Assembly (NCBI GenBank): GCA_030612185.1
Contig: JAUWOI010000095.1
Location: 1-11,234 of the forward strand
Direction of reading: 5' to 3'
Origin: Anaerolineae bacterium
GTDB taxonomy: Bacteria > Chloroflexota > Anaerolineae > B4-G1
Length of the DNA stretch: 11,234 nucleotides
Shown: positions 1-7,789 of the stretch, piece after piece
How positions within the stretch are numbered: the first letter of the stretch is position 1
Layout: the number at the start of each line of letters is the position of its first letter
Position numbers and translations under genes: made by a program
The notes under the pieces: model-generated
Databases searched by the model: none
What the model was told of the DNA's origin: nothing
What the model saw: the letters and a program-made list of their open reading frames with translations, nothing else

Positions 1-1591
1 TATCATGTATCTTCTTTAAGATCTTCTCTCTTCGATCAAGCTCTTTATATATCATTCTCCGTTTATTCTTCGGTAAGCCGCGCTTTGGAGCGATCTTATT
101 CTCGAGCAGGTACGAGTTGTTCTCTCCTGTAAATTTGAAGACATCCCTTGAAGGATCCCACTGAAACGTCTCGACGAAAGAGAATTCCTGTGAGGATGGA
201 TTATATCCTATAATCTCGTTGATGCTTGTGATGCGCCTCGCCATCCCTATACCCGGGACTTTCACAGAATTCTGGATGACAACAAGGTTTAAGTTGTCTA
301 TGTATGTCTTTGGAACATTTATGGGGTCTCCGGTCAGTCGCTGGATCAGTTTCTCAACAGATGCTGCGTGAAACGTAGCCATCGCAGGATGTCCTGTCTG
401 CATCGCCTGAAAGGCGATGGCCCCTTCCTCGCCTCGGATCTCTCCAATGATGATCCTATCTGGGCGCTGCCTCAAGGCCGCTTTGAGGAGATCGAACATG
501 CCGACATCACTGCCTTTCTTATCCTTTCCCGACCCTCGGGTCGCCTCTCGAATCCAGTTCTTGTGGGGAACCTGTAGTTCCGGCGTATCCTCTATGCTCA
601 CGATCTTTTTGTCGGGGAGGATAAAGGTGGTGATGGCGTTCATCGTGGTCGTCTTGCCCGACGCCGTCGCGCCCACGACGAACAGGTTCATGCCCTCCTC
701 AAGGACAAAGGAGAGATACGCTGCCATCATATAGTCCATGGTTCCCCACTCGATGAGATTCATTACGCTAGGGGGGGTGCCGGCGAACTTGCGGATTGTG
801 AAGTTGCTCCCCCGCCTGGAGACATCGCTCCCGTAGACGATGTTTATACGAGAACCATCGGGGAGCGTAGCGTCAATAATTGGGTTGCGGACCGTGACGG
901 GCTTCTTGATCAACTCGCCCAGCCAGATCACGAATTCGTCCAGTTCCTCTTCGGCGGGGAAGACAATGGCGGACTCGAGACTCTTAAAAATCTTGTGTTC
1001 GATAAAGAGAGGCCCTGTTCCACTGCAACTTATGTCCTCGATGTAGGGGTCCAGGAGCAACGGTGACAGGAGTCCGTAGCCGACCTTATCTCGCACGAAG
1101 ATATACTTGAGCGCTTCCAGTTCCTGGGGCGTCATTTTAATCTTTCCCCTTCCGCCATTAGTGGAGGCGATGTGGTCTATGGCCTCCAGCAGTTTCTCCT
1201 TCTTTTCCTCGTCCGTCTCCGCCGCGCCAATCTCCTCGGTCCAGTCCAGAAGTTTGATCTCAACCTCCGGTATGATGCCGTCCAGATTTACTGTCGTGTG
1301 AGGCTCTACCGAAATGTGTAAGTCCCTCTCCCCACTCGGGATCGGGTAGACGTGAACGAAGAGGCCCTCTTGAATCGCGTAGATGAGGTTGCGCTCCTCC
1401 AGGTCCTTCAGGCTCCTCGAGAGTTCCGGATAGTAGTCGGGAACACCGATCTCGTCAATCGGGACGTGGCGCAGGTAGTCGGCAAGATACGGGTACTCGT
1501 CGCAGGCCTTCTGTAACTTCTTGGGCAGCATGGAGGGAAGGCCTCTCCCGTTATTGGAGTGATCAATGACAAACGGTAATTCTATCGTCAT
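1..1591 (-). CDS. arlI: ArlI/FlaI-type archaellum motor ATPase (3' end cut by window edge)
   Basis: This is a type II/IV secretion-family ATPase of the archaeal FlaI/ArlI branch, the hexameric ATPase that in archaea powers assembly and rotation of the archaellum from the cytoplasmic side of the membrane protein ArlJ. I translated 530 uninterrupted codons from ATG at 1591, and the frame is still open at base 1. Visible motifs are Walker A GATASGKT (residues 307-314), the Asp box SIEDTPEL (332-339), Walker B IIIGEIRG with Glu384, and the His box ATFHAA (His408). Archaellum-type segments include YIEDISC, DATLPDGSR and FTIRKF. The basic helical tail suggests that only a few dozen residues are missing. 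The start lies 6 nt after the arlH stop, with AAGGA just upstream, so the two are probably co-transcribed and coupled. Bacterial PilB or TadA is less likely because of these FlaI-like segments and the adjacent ArlH. The last ~60 bp are more AT-rich than the rest. Confidence 0.88.
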   Translation of the reverse strand, partial: MTIELPFVIDHSNNGRGLPSMLPKKLQKACDEYPYLADYLRHVPIDEIGVPDYYPELSRSLKDLEERNLIYAIQEGLFVHVYPIPSGERDLHISVEPHTTVNLDGIIPEVEIKLLDWTEEIGAAETDEEKKEKLLEAIDHIASTNGGRGKIKMTPQELEALKYIFVRDKVGYGLLSPLLLDPYIEDISCSGTGPLFIEHKIFKSLESAIVFPAEEELDEFVIWLGELIKKPVTVRNPIIDATLPDGSRINIVYGSDVSRRGSNFTIRKFAGTPPSVMNLIEWGTMDYMMAAYLSFVLEEGMNLFVVGATASGKTTTMNAITTFILPDKKIVSIEDTPELQVPHKNWIREATRGSGKDKKGSDVGMFDLLKAALRQRPDRIIIGEIRGEEGAIAFQAMQTGHPAMATFHAASVEKLIQRLTGDPINVPKTYIDNLNLVVIQNSVKVPGIGMARRITSINEIIGYNPSSQEFSFVETFQWDPSRDVFKFTGENNSYLLENKIAPKRGLPKNKRRMIYKELDRREKILKKIHD

Positions 1592-1597
1592 AGGTCC

Positions 1598-2668
1598 TTA
1601 CCCCCGCACTTTGCTGACCGGTATGATCCTCATTCCCCACCCCGGTTCCACCTCAAAACTGACGATATTGCCCGTGCTTTGCTCCGCCCCCCGCACCTTC
1701 GTGACCTCCAGGGTCTTGACCAGTTTGTTTCCTATCACCTCGGTACGGAGCTGGAGGTGCGCATCGCACAGAGACCGGATGCGGGTGAGGAGTTCCCTGG
1801 TCAGGCCGTGGGAGTGAACGACGAGGAGGACAGTGGTGCCGTCCGTGCAGAGCCTCTTGGATGCCTCGAAAAAGGCAAGGACTTCCGTATCGGAGGAACT
1901 GGGGATGGAGGTGGTGAGGGAGTCCACGAATACCATGTCGCGCCCCTTCTCGTTCTTGATGGCTCGGCGCAGGGTGGGGGGAGCATCTGCACCCAGGCGC
2001 GAGGTTTCTATTGGGAATATCCTCATCCTGTCCAGGAGCAAGTGGTCTATGATGTCCAGGTTCAGGCTCCGCATCTGCTTGACCAGGCTTTTCACCGTGT
2101 TCTCGCTGGTAAACAAGGTCACTTTGTATCCCTCCGACAGACATCCATGCATCATCTGCTGGGAAAGCACGGACTTGCCCGCACCCGAATCGCCCTCGAT
2201 CAGCGTCAAGGTTCTTACGGGTATCCCCCCGCCCATCTTCCCGTCGAGTTCGCTGTTTCCCGTCGGAATCACTAACCCTGCTACTTCCTCGTCACTGATG
2301 AGGAAGGGTTTGATCTTGGTCACCAGTTCCACAGTGCCGAAGGGCTTGATGAGGAAGTCGTCCACCGCTGATCTTGGGCCGATCTCCAGGTCCTCCAACT
2401 GGCTCTCGTCGGCGATCATGATTATGCGTATGTGACTGGTCACTGGGTCTTTTCGTATGCGGCGAGCGAGTGTGTTTCCTTTCATGCTCGGCAACTCGAA
2501 GCCCATGATCACCAGATCGGGCTGTGCCTTCACGCTGGCTTTCAACCCTTCAGGGCCATCTTTGGCCCACACCACCGTGTAGCCCTCACCCTGCAGAGGA
2601 TGCTTCATCATCTCCACTAGTTGAGCATCGCTCTCGATCAGCAGTATCCTTTTACTCTTTGCAGCCAT
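1598..2668 (-). CDS. arlH: Receiver-like domain fused to ArlH/FlaH archaellum ATPase
   Basis: This 356-residue protein has two parts. Residues ~5-122 fold-match a response-regulator receiver, and ~132-356 are a full-length ArlH/FlaH, the KaiC/RecA-like ATP-binding protein that docks on ArlI at the archaellum base in archaea. Supporting ArlH signatures are Walker A GDSGAGKSVLSQQ (159-171), SENTVKSLVKQM (188-199), Walker B MVFVDS with Asp249, RIRSLCDAHLQLR (296-308), KVRGAEQSTGNIVSFEVEPG and the C-terminal MRIIP. The receiver is degenerate: the phosphorylation site is Gly56 (VIMGFELP), the acidic pocket reads Glu12-Ser13, and the switch Ser/Thr is Ala86, although Lys108 remains. ArlH in archaea is normally a single domain, so the fusion is unusual. 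A GGGAGG Shine-Dalgarno site sits 7 nt before the ATG. The gene follows a response-regulator gene by 33 bp and precedes arlI by 6 nt. A generic KaiC-like ATPase is the alternative, but the motif match and the arlI neighbour favour ArlH. Confidence 0.88.
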   Translation of the reverse strand: MAAKSKRILLIESDAQLVEMMKHPLQGEGYTVVWAKDGPEGLKASVKAQPDLVIMGFELPSMKGNTLARRIRKDPVTSHIRIIMIADESQLEDLEIGPRSAVDDFLIKPFGTVELVTKIKPFLISDEEVAGLVIPTGNSELDGKMGGGIPVRTLTLIEGDSGAGKSVLSQQMMHGCLSEGYKVTLFTSENTVKSLVKQMRSLNLDIIDHLLLDRMRIFPIETSRLGADAPPTLRRAIKNEKGRDMVFVDSLTTSIPSSSDTEVLAFFEASKRLCTDGTTVLLVVHSHGLTRELLTRIRSLCDAHLQLRTEVIGNKLVKTLEVTKVRGAEQSTGNIVSFEVEPGWGMRIIPVSKVRG

Positions 2669-2701
2669 CTGGATGCCTCCCTATCTTGCCACAAAATCTT
2701 C

Positions 2702-3196
2702 TCACAAGCCTGATCCCTGTACAGCAAGAGCCGCTCCTCGTTCCTCTCGCTTGGCCTCGGGGCTATCCACGGGAAAATTGTCAAACCACAGCGAGGTTCT
2801 CACCCGATTCAATAACTCTTTCGCCTTGATCGGCTTACTCAAGAAGTCTACGGCCCCGGCCTCGAAACCCTCCATCCGCTCTCGGACGTGAGTCTTAATG
2901 GCCTGGTCGTCCAGAGTGGGATCATCGAGTTGTCCCATCACGGTGAGCATAAGGACTGGTATGGAGGCAGTGTCCGCGTCGTCTTGCAGCAGGCGACAGA
3001 CCTCGTAGCCGTCCATTCTAGGCATGACGATGTCCAGGATGATGAGGTCGGGCTTTTCCTCCCGCGCCTTCTGTAGCCCCTCCAGGCCATCGAAGGCGGT
3101 GAGGGTCTCAAAGCCCTCCCTCTGCAAGAGGACTTCGATGATCCGTACCACAGAGCGGTTGTCGTCAACGATGAGAATACATCCTTTTAAGTTCAT
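2702..3196 (-). CDS. Stand-alone response regulator receiver with β4-α4 insertion
   Basis: A 164-residue single-domain response regulator with no output domain, probably a phosphoryl carrier or a regulator acting by protein contact. All active-site residues are present: Asp11-Asp12, phospho-acceptor Asp55 (LIILDIVMP), Thr85 (MLT) and Lys121 (LSKP). Thr85 and Lys121 are 36 positions apart, about 14 more than in CheY, because of an acidic insertion (DDPTLDDQAIK region). The last ~25 residues are charged and low in structure. The ATG is supported by GGGAG 7 nt upstream. It is the nearest upstream neighbour of the receiver-ArlH gene (33 bp), so it is a plausible partner in controlling the motor, but the sequence does not prove this. 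A paralogue with the same insertion lies at 7356-7787. Confidence 0.9.
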   Translation of the reverse strand: MNLKGCILIVDDNRSVVRIIEVLLQREGFETLTAFDGLEGLQKAREEKPDLIILDIVMPRMDGYEVCRLLQDDADTASIPVLMLTVMGQLDDPTLDDQAIKTHVRERMEGFEAGAVDFLSKPIKAKELLNRVRTSLWFDNFPVDSPEAKREERGAALAVQGSGL

Positions 3197-3322
3197 TCCT
3201 TATCTCCCGAAGTGCGGTGATCTGTAACTACTGACCCTGCTCGGCTTGGATTGCCAAATCCAAGCCTCTTGGCAGCGAGAAGCGGCACTTCGCAGGCCAA
3301 AAGTGGTCAAATCCGCTTGGTT
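3197..3322 (-). other. Intergenic spacer with palindromes between the GAF kinase and the response regulator
   Basis: A 126-bp spacer, the longest gap inside the signalling operon. It holds one complete palindrome of the GGATYTGRC family (3243-3266) and an 11-base fragment GTCAAATCCGC (3306-3316) identical to part of the palindrome at 10891-10908. I see no convincing -35/-10 pair or T-tailed terminator. The palindrome could pause or process the transcript, but that is inference. Confidence 0.55.
3243..3266 (-). repeat. REP-like palindrome A (10-bp perfect stem)
   Basis: The arms GGCTTGGATT (3243-3252) and AATCCAAGCC (3257-3266) are exact reverse complements around the loop GCCA. Read on the minus strand the core is GGATTTGGCAATCC, matching the other family members. 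It lies in the non-coding spacer after the GAF kinase gene. Confidence 0.8.
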
Positions 3323-6300
3323 CTATTCGCTGAAGCGCTGGATTTGACAATCCAGCGGGAGCGGGTGAGTAGTTGCGGCGGTTCTTTGATCAGACGCCGT
3401 TTCCGGTGGGCGGCTGGTCTCAAAACGCTCGGTCATGGGCTGCGCAAAAAAGTCCGCAAACCGCCCCACCTCTGCCTGTAACTCTTCCAGCATACCCTGG
3501 GCGTCGCTGAGATCGCCCCTGCGCCCCATGATCTCGAGACGCGAGGCCGCGTCGTACGCTGCCCGACCCCCAAAACTACCCACCGCTCCTTTTATGCCGT
3601 GCGCTGCCGCCTTGACAGCCTGGGCATCTTTCTGTTCGAGACCCTTTCTGAGTGCCTCCAGGTGCCTGGGATAGTCGTATTCCAGGAACAACTTGACCCC
3701 TTCGCGTAAGAGTTCCTCGTCCCCATCTACCGCCTCCAGGGCTTCGTCGAGGTTTACCGGCTGCGCGTCGCGATCTGGGAGCAGGAAACAGGCCAACGCA
3801 CCGCGAAGTTTCTCTGGCCTCACCGGTTTGGCCAGGTAGCCATCTGCGCCCGCTTCCAGGCATTTCTGCTGGTCCTCCTTCGTGGCGTAGGCAGTCATGG
3901 CGAGGATGGGGATGTGTTGGCCGGACTCCGCTTCCCGCTCTCGGATGGCCCGCGTGGCCTCAAGCCCATTCATCTGCGGCATCTCCAGGTCCATCAAGAC
4001 CAGGTCGAACTTGCCCGCTTCGAGCATCTGTAGTGCCTCTCGACCGTTGCCGGCTACTTGCACAACGTAGCCGCTTTTCTCCAGCGTCCTCTTGCCGACC
4101 AACTGAGCGGCAACATTATCTTCGGCCAGCAGGATGCGCCGCCCTGCGCCCACGGTGGCAGCAGGGAGCACCTGCTCAGGCTCTTTTTTGGTCCCCTGTG
4201 CCGTTTCCAGCACCGTCGCGATACCGCTGAGAAGTCTGGCCCGTTTGATCGGTTTGACCAGATGGTTGGCGATCCCCAATTCGCGGCAGCGGGCCGCGTC
4301 GCTGTGTAGGTGGTTGGAGGGAAGCATCATCACGAGGCCGTCTCCTGGAACATCAGCATCCAGAATCCGCCGGGCCACGGCGAAGCCATCCATCCCTGGC
4401 ATCATGCCATCCAGCAGCACCAGGCGGAAGGGACGGGAGGTGGCCTGGGCCCGTTCGAGTTCCTGCAGCCCTGCCAGGCCGCTCTCGGCCTCTGTAACCT
4501 CGAGCCCCCAGTGGGTCAGCATCTCCAGCAACACGCGGCGATGGGTCGTATTGTCGTCAATTACCAGCACGGGCAGTCCCTGCCACCCCCTGGTCATTTC
4601 GAGTTCGGCGGGGTCACACCTGTCGCTGGGCTGCTTCTTCAACTCCATTAAAAAATGGAAGGCGCTGCCTGCTCCAGGCTGGCTTTCTATCCAGATGCGT
4701 CCACCCATCAGTTCCACCAACTGCTGGGAGATCGTTAACCCCAATCCGGTCCCGCCGTACTCGCGAGTGGCGGAGCCGTCGGCCTGGCAGAAGGCCTCGA
4801 AGATCATGTCCTGTTTGTCCTCAGGGATGCCGATCCCGGTATCGCGCACGGCGAAATGGAGTTCCACTTTTCTCTCTCGATCCGCCTCCACTTTCACCTG
4901 GACGACGATCTCTCCTTGCTGCGTGAACTTGACCGCGTTGCCGATCAGATTGAGCAGCACCTGGCGCAACCGCCCCGGATCACCCACCAGCGCCGTAGGT
5001 ACCTGGGGTGGAATGTGGCAGACCAGTTCCAATCCCTTCTCTTGGGCACGCTGAGCCAGCATCTCGGCTGCCTGCTCGACGAGGAGCCGCAGGTCAAAGT
5101 CGGTCTCCTGCAGTTCCAGTTGCCCTGCCTCGATCCTGGAGAAGTCCAGGATGTCGTTGATGATCGCCATCAGCGAGTCGGCAGAGGACTTGAGTATACC
5201 CAGGTATTCGTGTTGTTCTTGCGCCAGCACAGTGTCCAGCATCAGATCAGCCATACCCATGATGCCGTGTATGGGTGTGCGGATCTCGTGGCTCATGCGG
5301 GCCAGGAACTCACTCTTCGCCTGGTTGGCTGACTCGGCGGCCTCTTTGGCTTCCCGCAGCGCCTCCTCCGCCCGCTTGCGCACCAAAGCACTGACAAAGA
5401 TCTCCCCCACCATCTTGAGCAGTCTGATTTCCGCTTCGCTCCAGGTTTTTTCGGCCCGTTCCGAACTGAAGCCGAGAAGCCCGATCAGAGACCTGCCATA
5501 GACCATTGGCATCACGATGACTGACTGAACTGCCGGTGATATCCAGATCTCGTTTTCGGCACTCGCCTCGGGTGGGAGGTCGGCAACACGAGGGATATGA
5601 ATGGTCTCGAACCATCTGAGTTTTCCCATCCACCACGAGAGACTGTCAACCGGGAGATTCTTCAGGCTCTCAATGTGCGGGTCAATCCCTGAACCGCACC
5701 ACTCGTGAGTATTGTCTATCTGCATTTCGTCGTGGGAAAGCAAAAAGACGTAGCCCCGGTCCACACCGGCAAATTTCCCGGCTGCTTGCAGGGCGTGGTT
5801 AATCCCGCTGTCAACCTCGTTTGACGGGAGGTTAATGAAGTAGGTTGCGATGGCGGTGATGAGTTTCTCAAATTCGACGCGACGCCGTAATGCCTCCTCC
5901 GCCCGCTTGCGCTCTGTAATTTCCTGCTGCGCCTGTTCGTACAGCCGCGCATGCTCGATAGCGATAGCCGCAGTCGCGGCCAGCGGTTCCATCAATCCAA
6001 GGTCTGTTGATTTGAAGCGGCCGGCCTCTACATCTGCTATCTGGAGCACGCCGATCACGTCCTGTTTGACCTGGAGCGGGATGCTAAGGATGGAGCGGAG
6101 CGCCAGGCCAGTTTGCTGATCTATACCCTTGAAGTGGCGCTCGTCGGCCCAGGCATCCGGCACGATGATGGTTTTGCCATTGAGAGCCGCCTGGCCAACG
6201 AATCCCTCTCCCGGTGCCAGTCGCCAGCCGCGAAGGACGTCGGGTTGAGGGCCAATAGCCTGCCGGCAGACCAGTCCGTCTGTCTCCGCATCGGTCAACC

Positions 6301-7336
6301 AGACTGAACAGAGTGCCACATTCAGCAGATGGCGCACTTCTTCCAAAAGGGTGATGAGCACGCGGTCCAGGTCGAGACTGGAGGTGAGCGTCTGACCGGT
6401 GCGGTTGAGCAGTTCCAATTCACGCGTCCGCCGTTGCAACGCCTCTTCCGCTTGCTTGCGCTCTAGAATCTCCTGCTGCGCTCGTTCAAATAACCGGGCC
6501 CTTTCAATCGCGGCTGCTGCCTGGGCGGCCAGGGCAGAGAGAGAGCGCGCGTCATCTGGACTGAAGGCGTCTGCCTCGGCGCCTTCGACGTTCAACACCC
6601 CGATCACGCGCCCGTTGATCTCCAGCGGCGCCGCCAGTTCCGAACGGCACTCTGCCCCTACCGCCACGTATCTGGGGTCCTCCCGCACATCGGGCACGTA
6701 GAGTGGCTCGCCGCTGCGCGCCACCGCCACAGTGATCCCTTTCTCGCCGCTCAGGGATAGCCTGGGCGCTATCTCCTGTCCAGTACCGCGCGCCGCCAGC
6801 CGGTACAGTTCATCATGCTCTTCATCAATCAGCAGCAGTCCACAGTTTTGGAACTTCAACACCCGCCCGACGAAGTCGAGCACCGTCTCGGCCACCTGCT
6901 TCACATCCAGCGAGAGAGTCATCTCGCGGCTCAGGTCCTGGACAGCGGCCAGTCTCGCCGCCAGGCGTTGTTTCTCCATCGCGCGTTTGACTGCGGATCG
7001 AATGGCGTCAACACGGAAAGGTTTGGTGACGTAATCGTAGGCCCCTAGCCGCAGTGCCTCGATGGCAGTCTCCAGCGAGGCGTGGCCGGTGAGCATGATG
7101 ATCTCTATCTCGGGCCGCTGCTGCCGGATGCGCCTGAGGATCTCCATTCCGTTAAGGTCGGGCAACATGAGATCGAGGATGGCTACGCTGAACTCCCCGG
7201 TCTCGAGCATCTCCAGACCCTGTCGGCCATTGCCAATGGCCGCGGTGTCATACCCCAGAGGCCTGAGACACGCGTCCAGCAGGTGGGGCATCTCCGGGCT
7301 ATCGTCAACAATCAGGATTTGATCTCGATTAGTCAT
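3323..7336 (-). CDS. Hybrid sensor kinase: REC-GAFx3-HisKA-HATPase-REC-REC-HPt
   Basis: A 1337-residue soluble phosphorelay kinase with no membrane segment that I can see. Domains in order: receiver (Asp11-12, Asp55, Thr83, Lys105); GAF ~145-280, ~310-465 and ~485-655, joined by helical linkers of the ERKRAEEAL type; HisKA with His683 (MSHEIRTP); HATPase with N-box Asn800, DTGIGIP at 832-838 and an intact G2 box GTGLGL; receiver 2 (Asp927-928, Asp976, Lys1028, but Pro at the usual Thr position); receiver 3 (Asp1073, Asp1116, Thr1148, Lys1170); and HPt with His1246 (AAHGIKG). It could run a complete His-Asp-His-Asp relay itself and pass phosphate to the stand-alone receivers beside it. The GAF domains imply cytoplasmic sensing of an unknown ligand. 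GGAG 6 nt upstream supports the ATG, and the gap from the preceding gene is 19 bp. The last residues are encoded by a palindromic repeat, so the native C-terminus may have been altered. Confidence 0.92.
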   Translation of the reverse strand: MTNRDQILIVDDSPEMPHLLDACLRPLGYDTAAIGNGRQGLEMLETGEFSVAILDLMLPDLNGMEILRRIRQQRPEIEIIMLTGHASLETAIEALRLGAYDYVTKPFRVDAIRSAVKRAMEKQRLAARLAAVQDLSREMTLSLDVKQVAETVLDFVGRVLKFQNCGLLLIDEEHDELYRLAARGTGQEIAPRLSLSGEKGITVAVARSGEPLYVPDVREDPRYVAVGAECRSELAAPLEINGRVIGVLNVEGAEADAFSPDDARSLSALAAQAAAAIERARLFERAQQEILERKQAEEALQRRTRELELLNRTGQTLTSSLDLDRVLITLLEEVRHLLNVALCSVWLTDAETDGLVCRQAIGPQPDVLRGWRLAPGEGFVGQAALNGKTIIVPDAWADERHFKGIDQQTGLALRSILSIPLQVKQDVIGVLQIADVEAGRFKSTDLGLMEPLAATAAIAIEHARLYEQAQQEITERKRAEEALRRRVEFEKLITAIATYFINLPSNEVDSGINHALQAAGKFAGVDRGYVFLLSHDEMQIDNTHEWCGSGIDPHIESLKNLPVDSLSWWMGKLRWFETIHIPRVADLPPEASAENEIWISPAVQSVIVMPMVYGRSLIGLLGFSSERAEKTWSEAEIRLLKMVGEIFVSALVRKRAEEALREAKEAAESANQAKSEFLARMSHEIRTPIHGIMGMADLMLDTVLAQEQHEYLGILKSSADSLMAIINDILDFSRIEAGQLELQETDFDLRLLVEQAAEMLAQRAQEKGLELVCHIPPQVPTALVGDPGRLRQVLLNLIGNAVKFTQQGEIVVQVKVEADRERKVELHFAVRDTGIGIPEDKQDMIFEAFCQADGSATREYGGTGLGLTISQQLVELMGGRIWIESQPGAGSAFHFLMELKKQPSDRCDPAELEMTRGWQGLPVLVIDDNTTHRRVLLEMLTHWGLEVTEAESGLAGLQELERAQATSRPFRLVLLDGMMPGMDGFAVARRILDADVPGDGLVMMLPSNHLHSDAARCRELGIANHLVKPIKRARLLSGIATVLETAQGTKKEPEQVLPAATVGAGRRILLAEDNVAAQLVGKRTLEKSGYVVQVAGNGREALQMLEAGKFDLVLMDLEMPQMNGLEATRAIREREAESGQHIPILAMTAYATKEDQQKCLEAGADGYLAKPVRPEKLRGALACFLLPDRDAQPVNLDEALEAVDGDEELLREGVKLFLEYDYPRHLEALRKGLEQKDAQAVKAAAHGIKGAVGSFGGRAAYDAASRLEIMGRRGDLSDAQGMLEELQAEVGRFADFFAQPMTERFETSRPPETASDQRTAATTHPLPLDCQIQRFSE
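3336..3357 (+). repeat. REP-like palindrome B (9-bp perfect stem) in the 3' end of the GAF kinase gene
   Basis: The arms CGCTGGATT (3336-3344) and AATCCAGCG (3349-3357) pair perfectly around the loop TGAC. The core is GGATTTGACAATCC on the plus strand. It encodes residues ~1327-1334 of the kinase, just before the TAG stop, and is opposite in orientation to palindrome A, 69 bp away. Confidence 0.8.
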
Positions 7337-7355
7337 CGTTTCTCCAGAGGAGCGG

Positions 7356-7787
7356 TCAAATCGGGAAGCCTTTGGCCCATAGCAAGGCCTTCACCCGCCG
7401 TGCTACTTCCTTCGCCTTCACCGGCTTGGTCAAGAAATCCATGGCCCCAGAGTCGAACCCCCGCAACCGGTCTTGGACGCTATCGAAGTATTGTCTGGGC
7501 TCCTCCGCCTCTGCATCAATTCTTCCCTTGGCGGTAAGCATAAGCACCGCTATGTCAGCGGTATCCGGATTGCTCTGTAGGCGGCGACAGACTTCGTATC
7601 CATTCATTAGGGGCATCATAATATCCAAGACGACCAAGTCGGGTTTCACCTTATGTGCCTTTCTTAACCCGTTCATGCCATCGAAAGCGGTAAAAACCTC
7701 ATAGCCTTGCTTTTTCAAGATGCTTGAGATGATCATCACCGTAGGACGATCGTCGTCAACGACAAGGATACGTGCCTTAGTACCCAT
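7356..7787 (-). CDS. Stand-alone response regulator receiver (paralogue of the one at 2702-3196)
   Basis: A 143-residue single receiver domain with Asp11-Asp12, phospho-acceptor Asp55 (LVVLDIMMP), Thr85 and Lys121 (LTKP), and no output domain. It shares with the regulator at 2702-3196 an extra ~14 residues between Thr85 and Lys121 and the ending KAKE..RV..LW...FP. It probably relays phosphate between the flanking hybrid kinases or to the ArlH/ArlI end of the operon (inference). A GTG at 7790 is one codon upstream and overlaps the TAG stop of the preceding kinase by one base. I prefer ATG at 7787 because GGGAGG is then spaced 6 nt away rather than 3. Either way the two genes are tightly coupled in translation. 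Confidence 0.9.
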   Translation of the reverse strand: MGTKARILVVDDDRPTVMIISSILKKQGYEVFTAFDGMNGLRKAHKVKPDLVVLDIMMPLMNGYEVCRRLQSNPDTADIAVLMLTAKGRIDAEAEEPRQYFDSVQDRLRGFDSGAMDFLTKPVKAKEVARRVKALLWAKGFPI

Positions 7788-7789
7788 CA

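Noticed and set aside
1598..2275. Circadian-clock type KaiC as the identity of the ATPase fused to the receiver
   Set aside because: There is only one RecA-like domain, and the motifs SENTVKSLVKQM, RIRSLCDAHLQLR and TGNIVSFEVEPG are ArlH-like. The adjacent arlI supports this.
4134..5054. Long plus-strand open frame of 306 codons opposite the GAF kinase
   Set aside because: It is antisense to well-supported catalytic and receiver domains, and its translation is Ser/Arg/Pro-rich with no recognisable domain, as expected for a GC-rich shadow frame.
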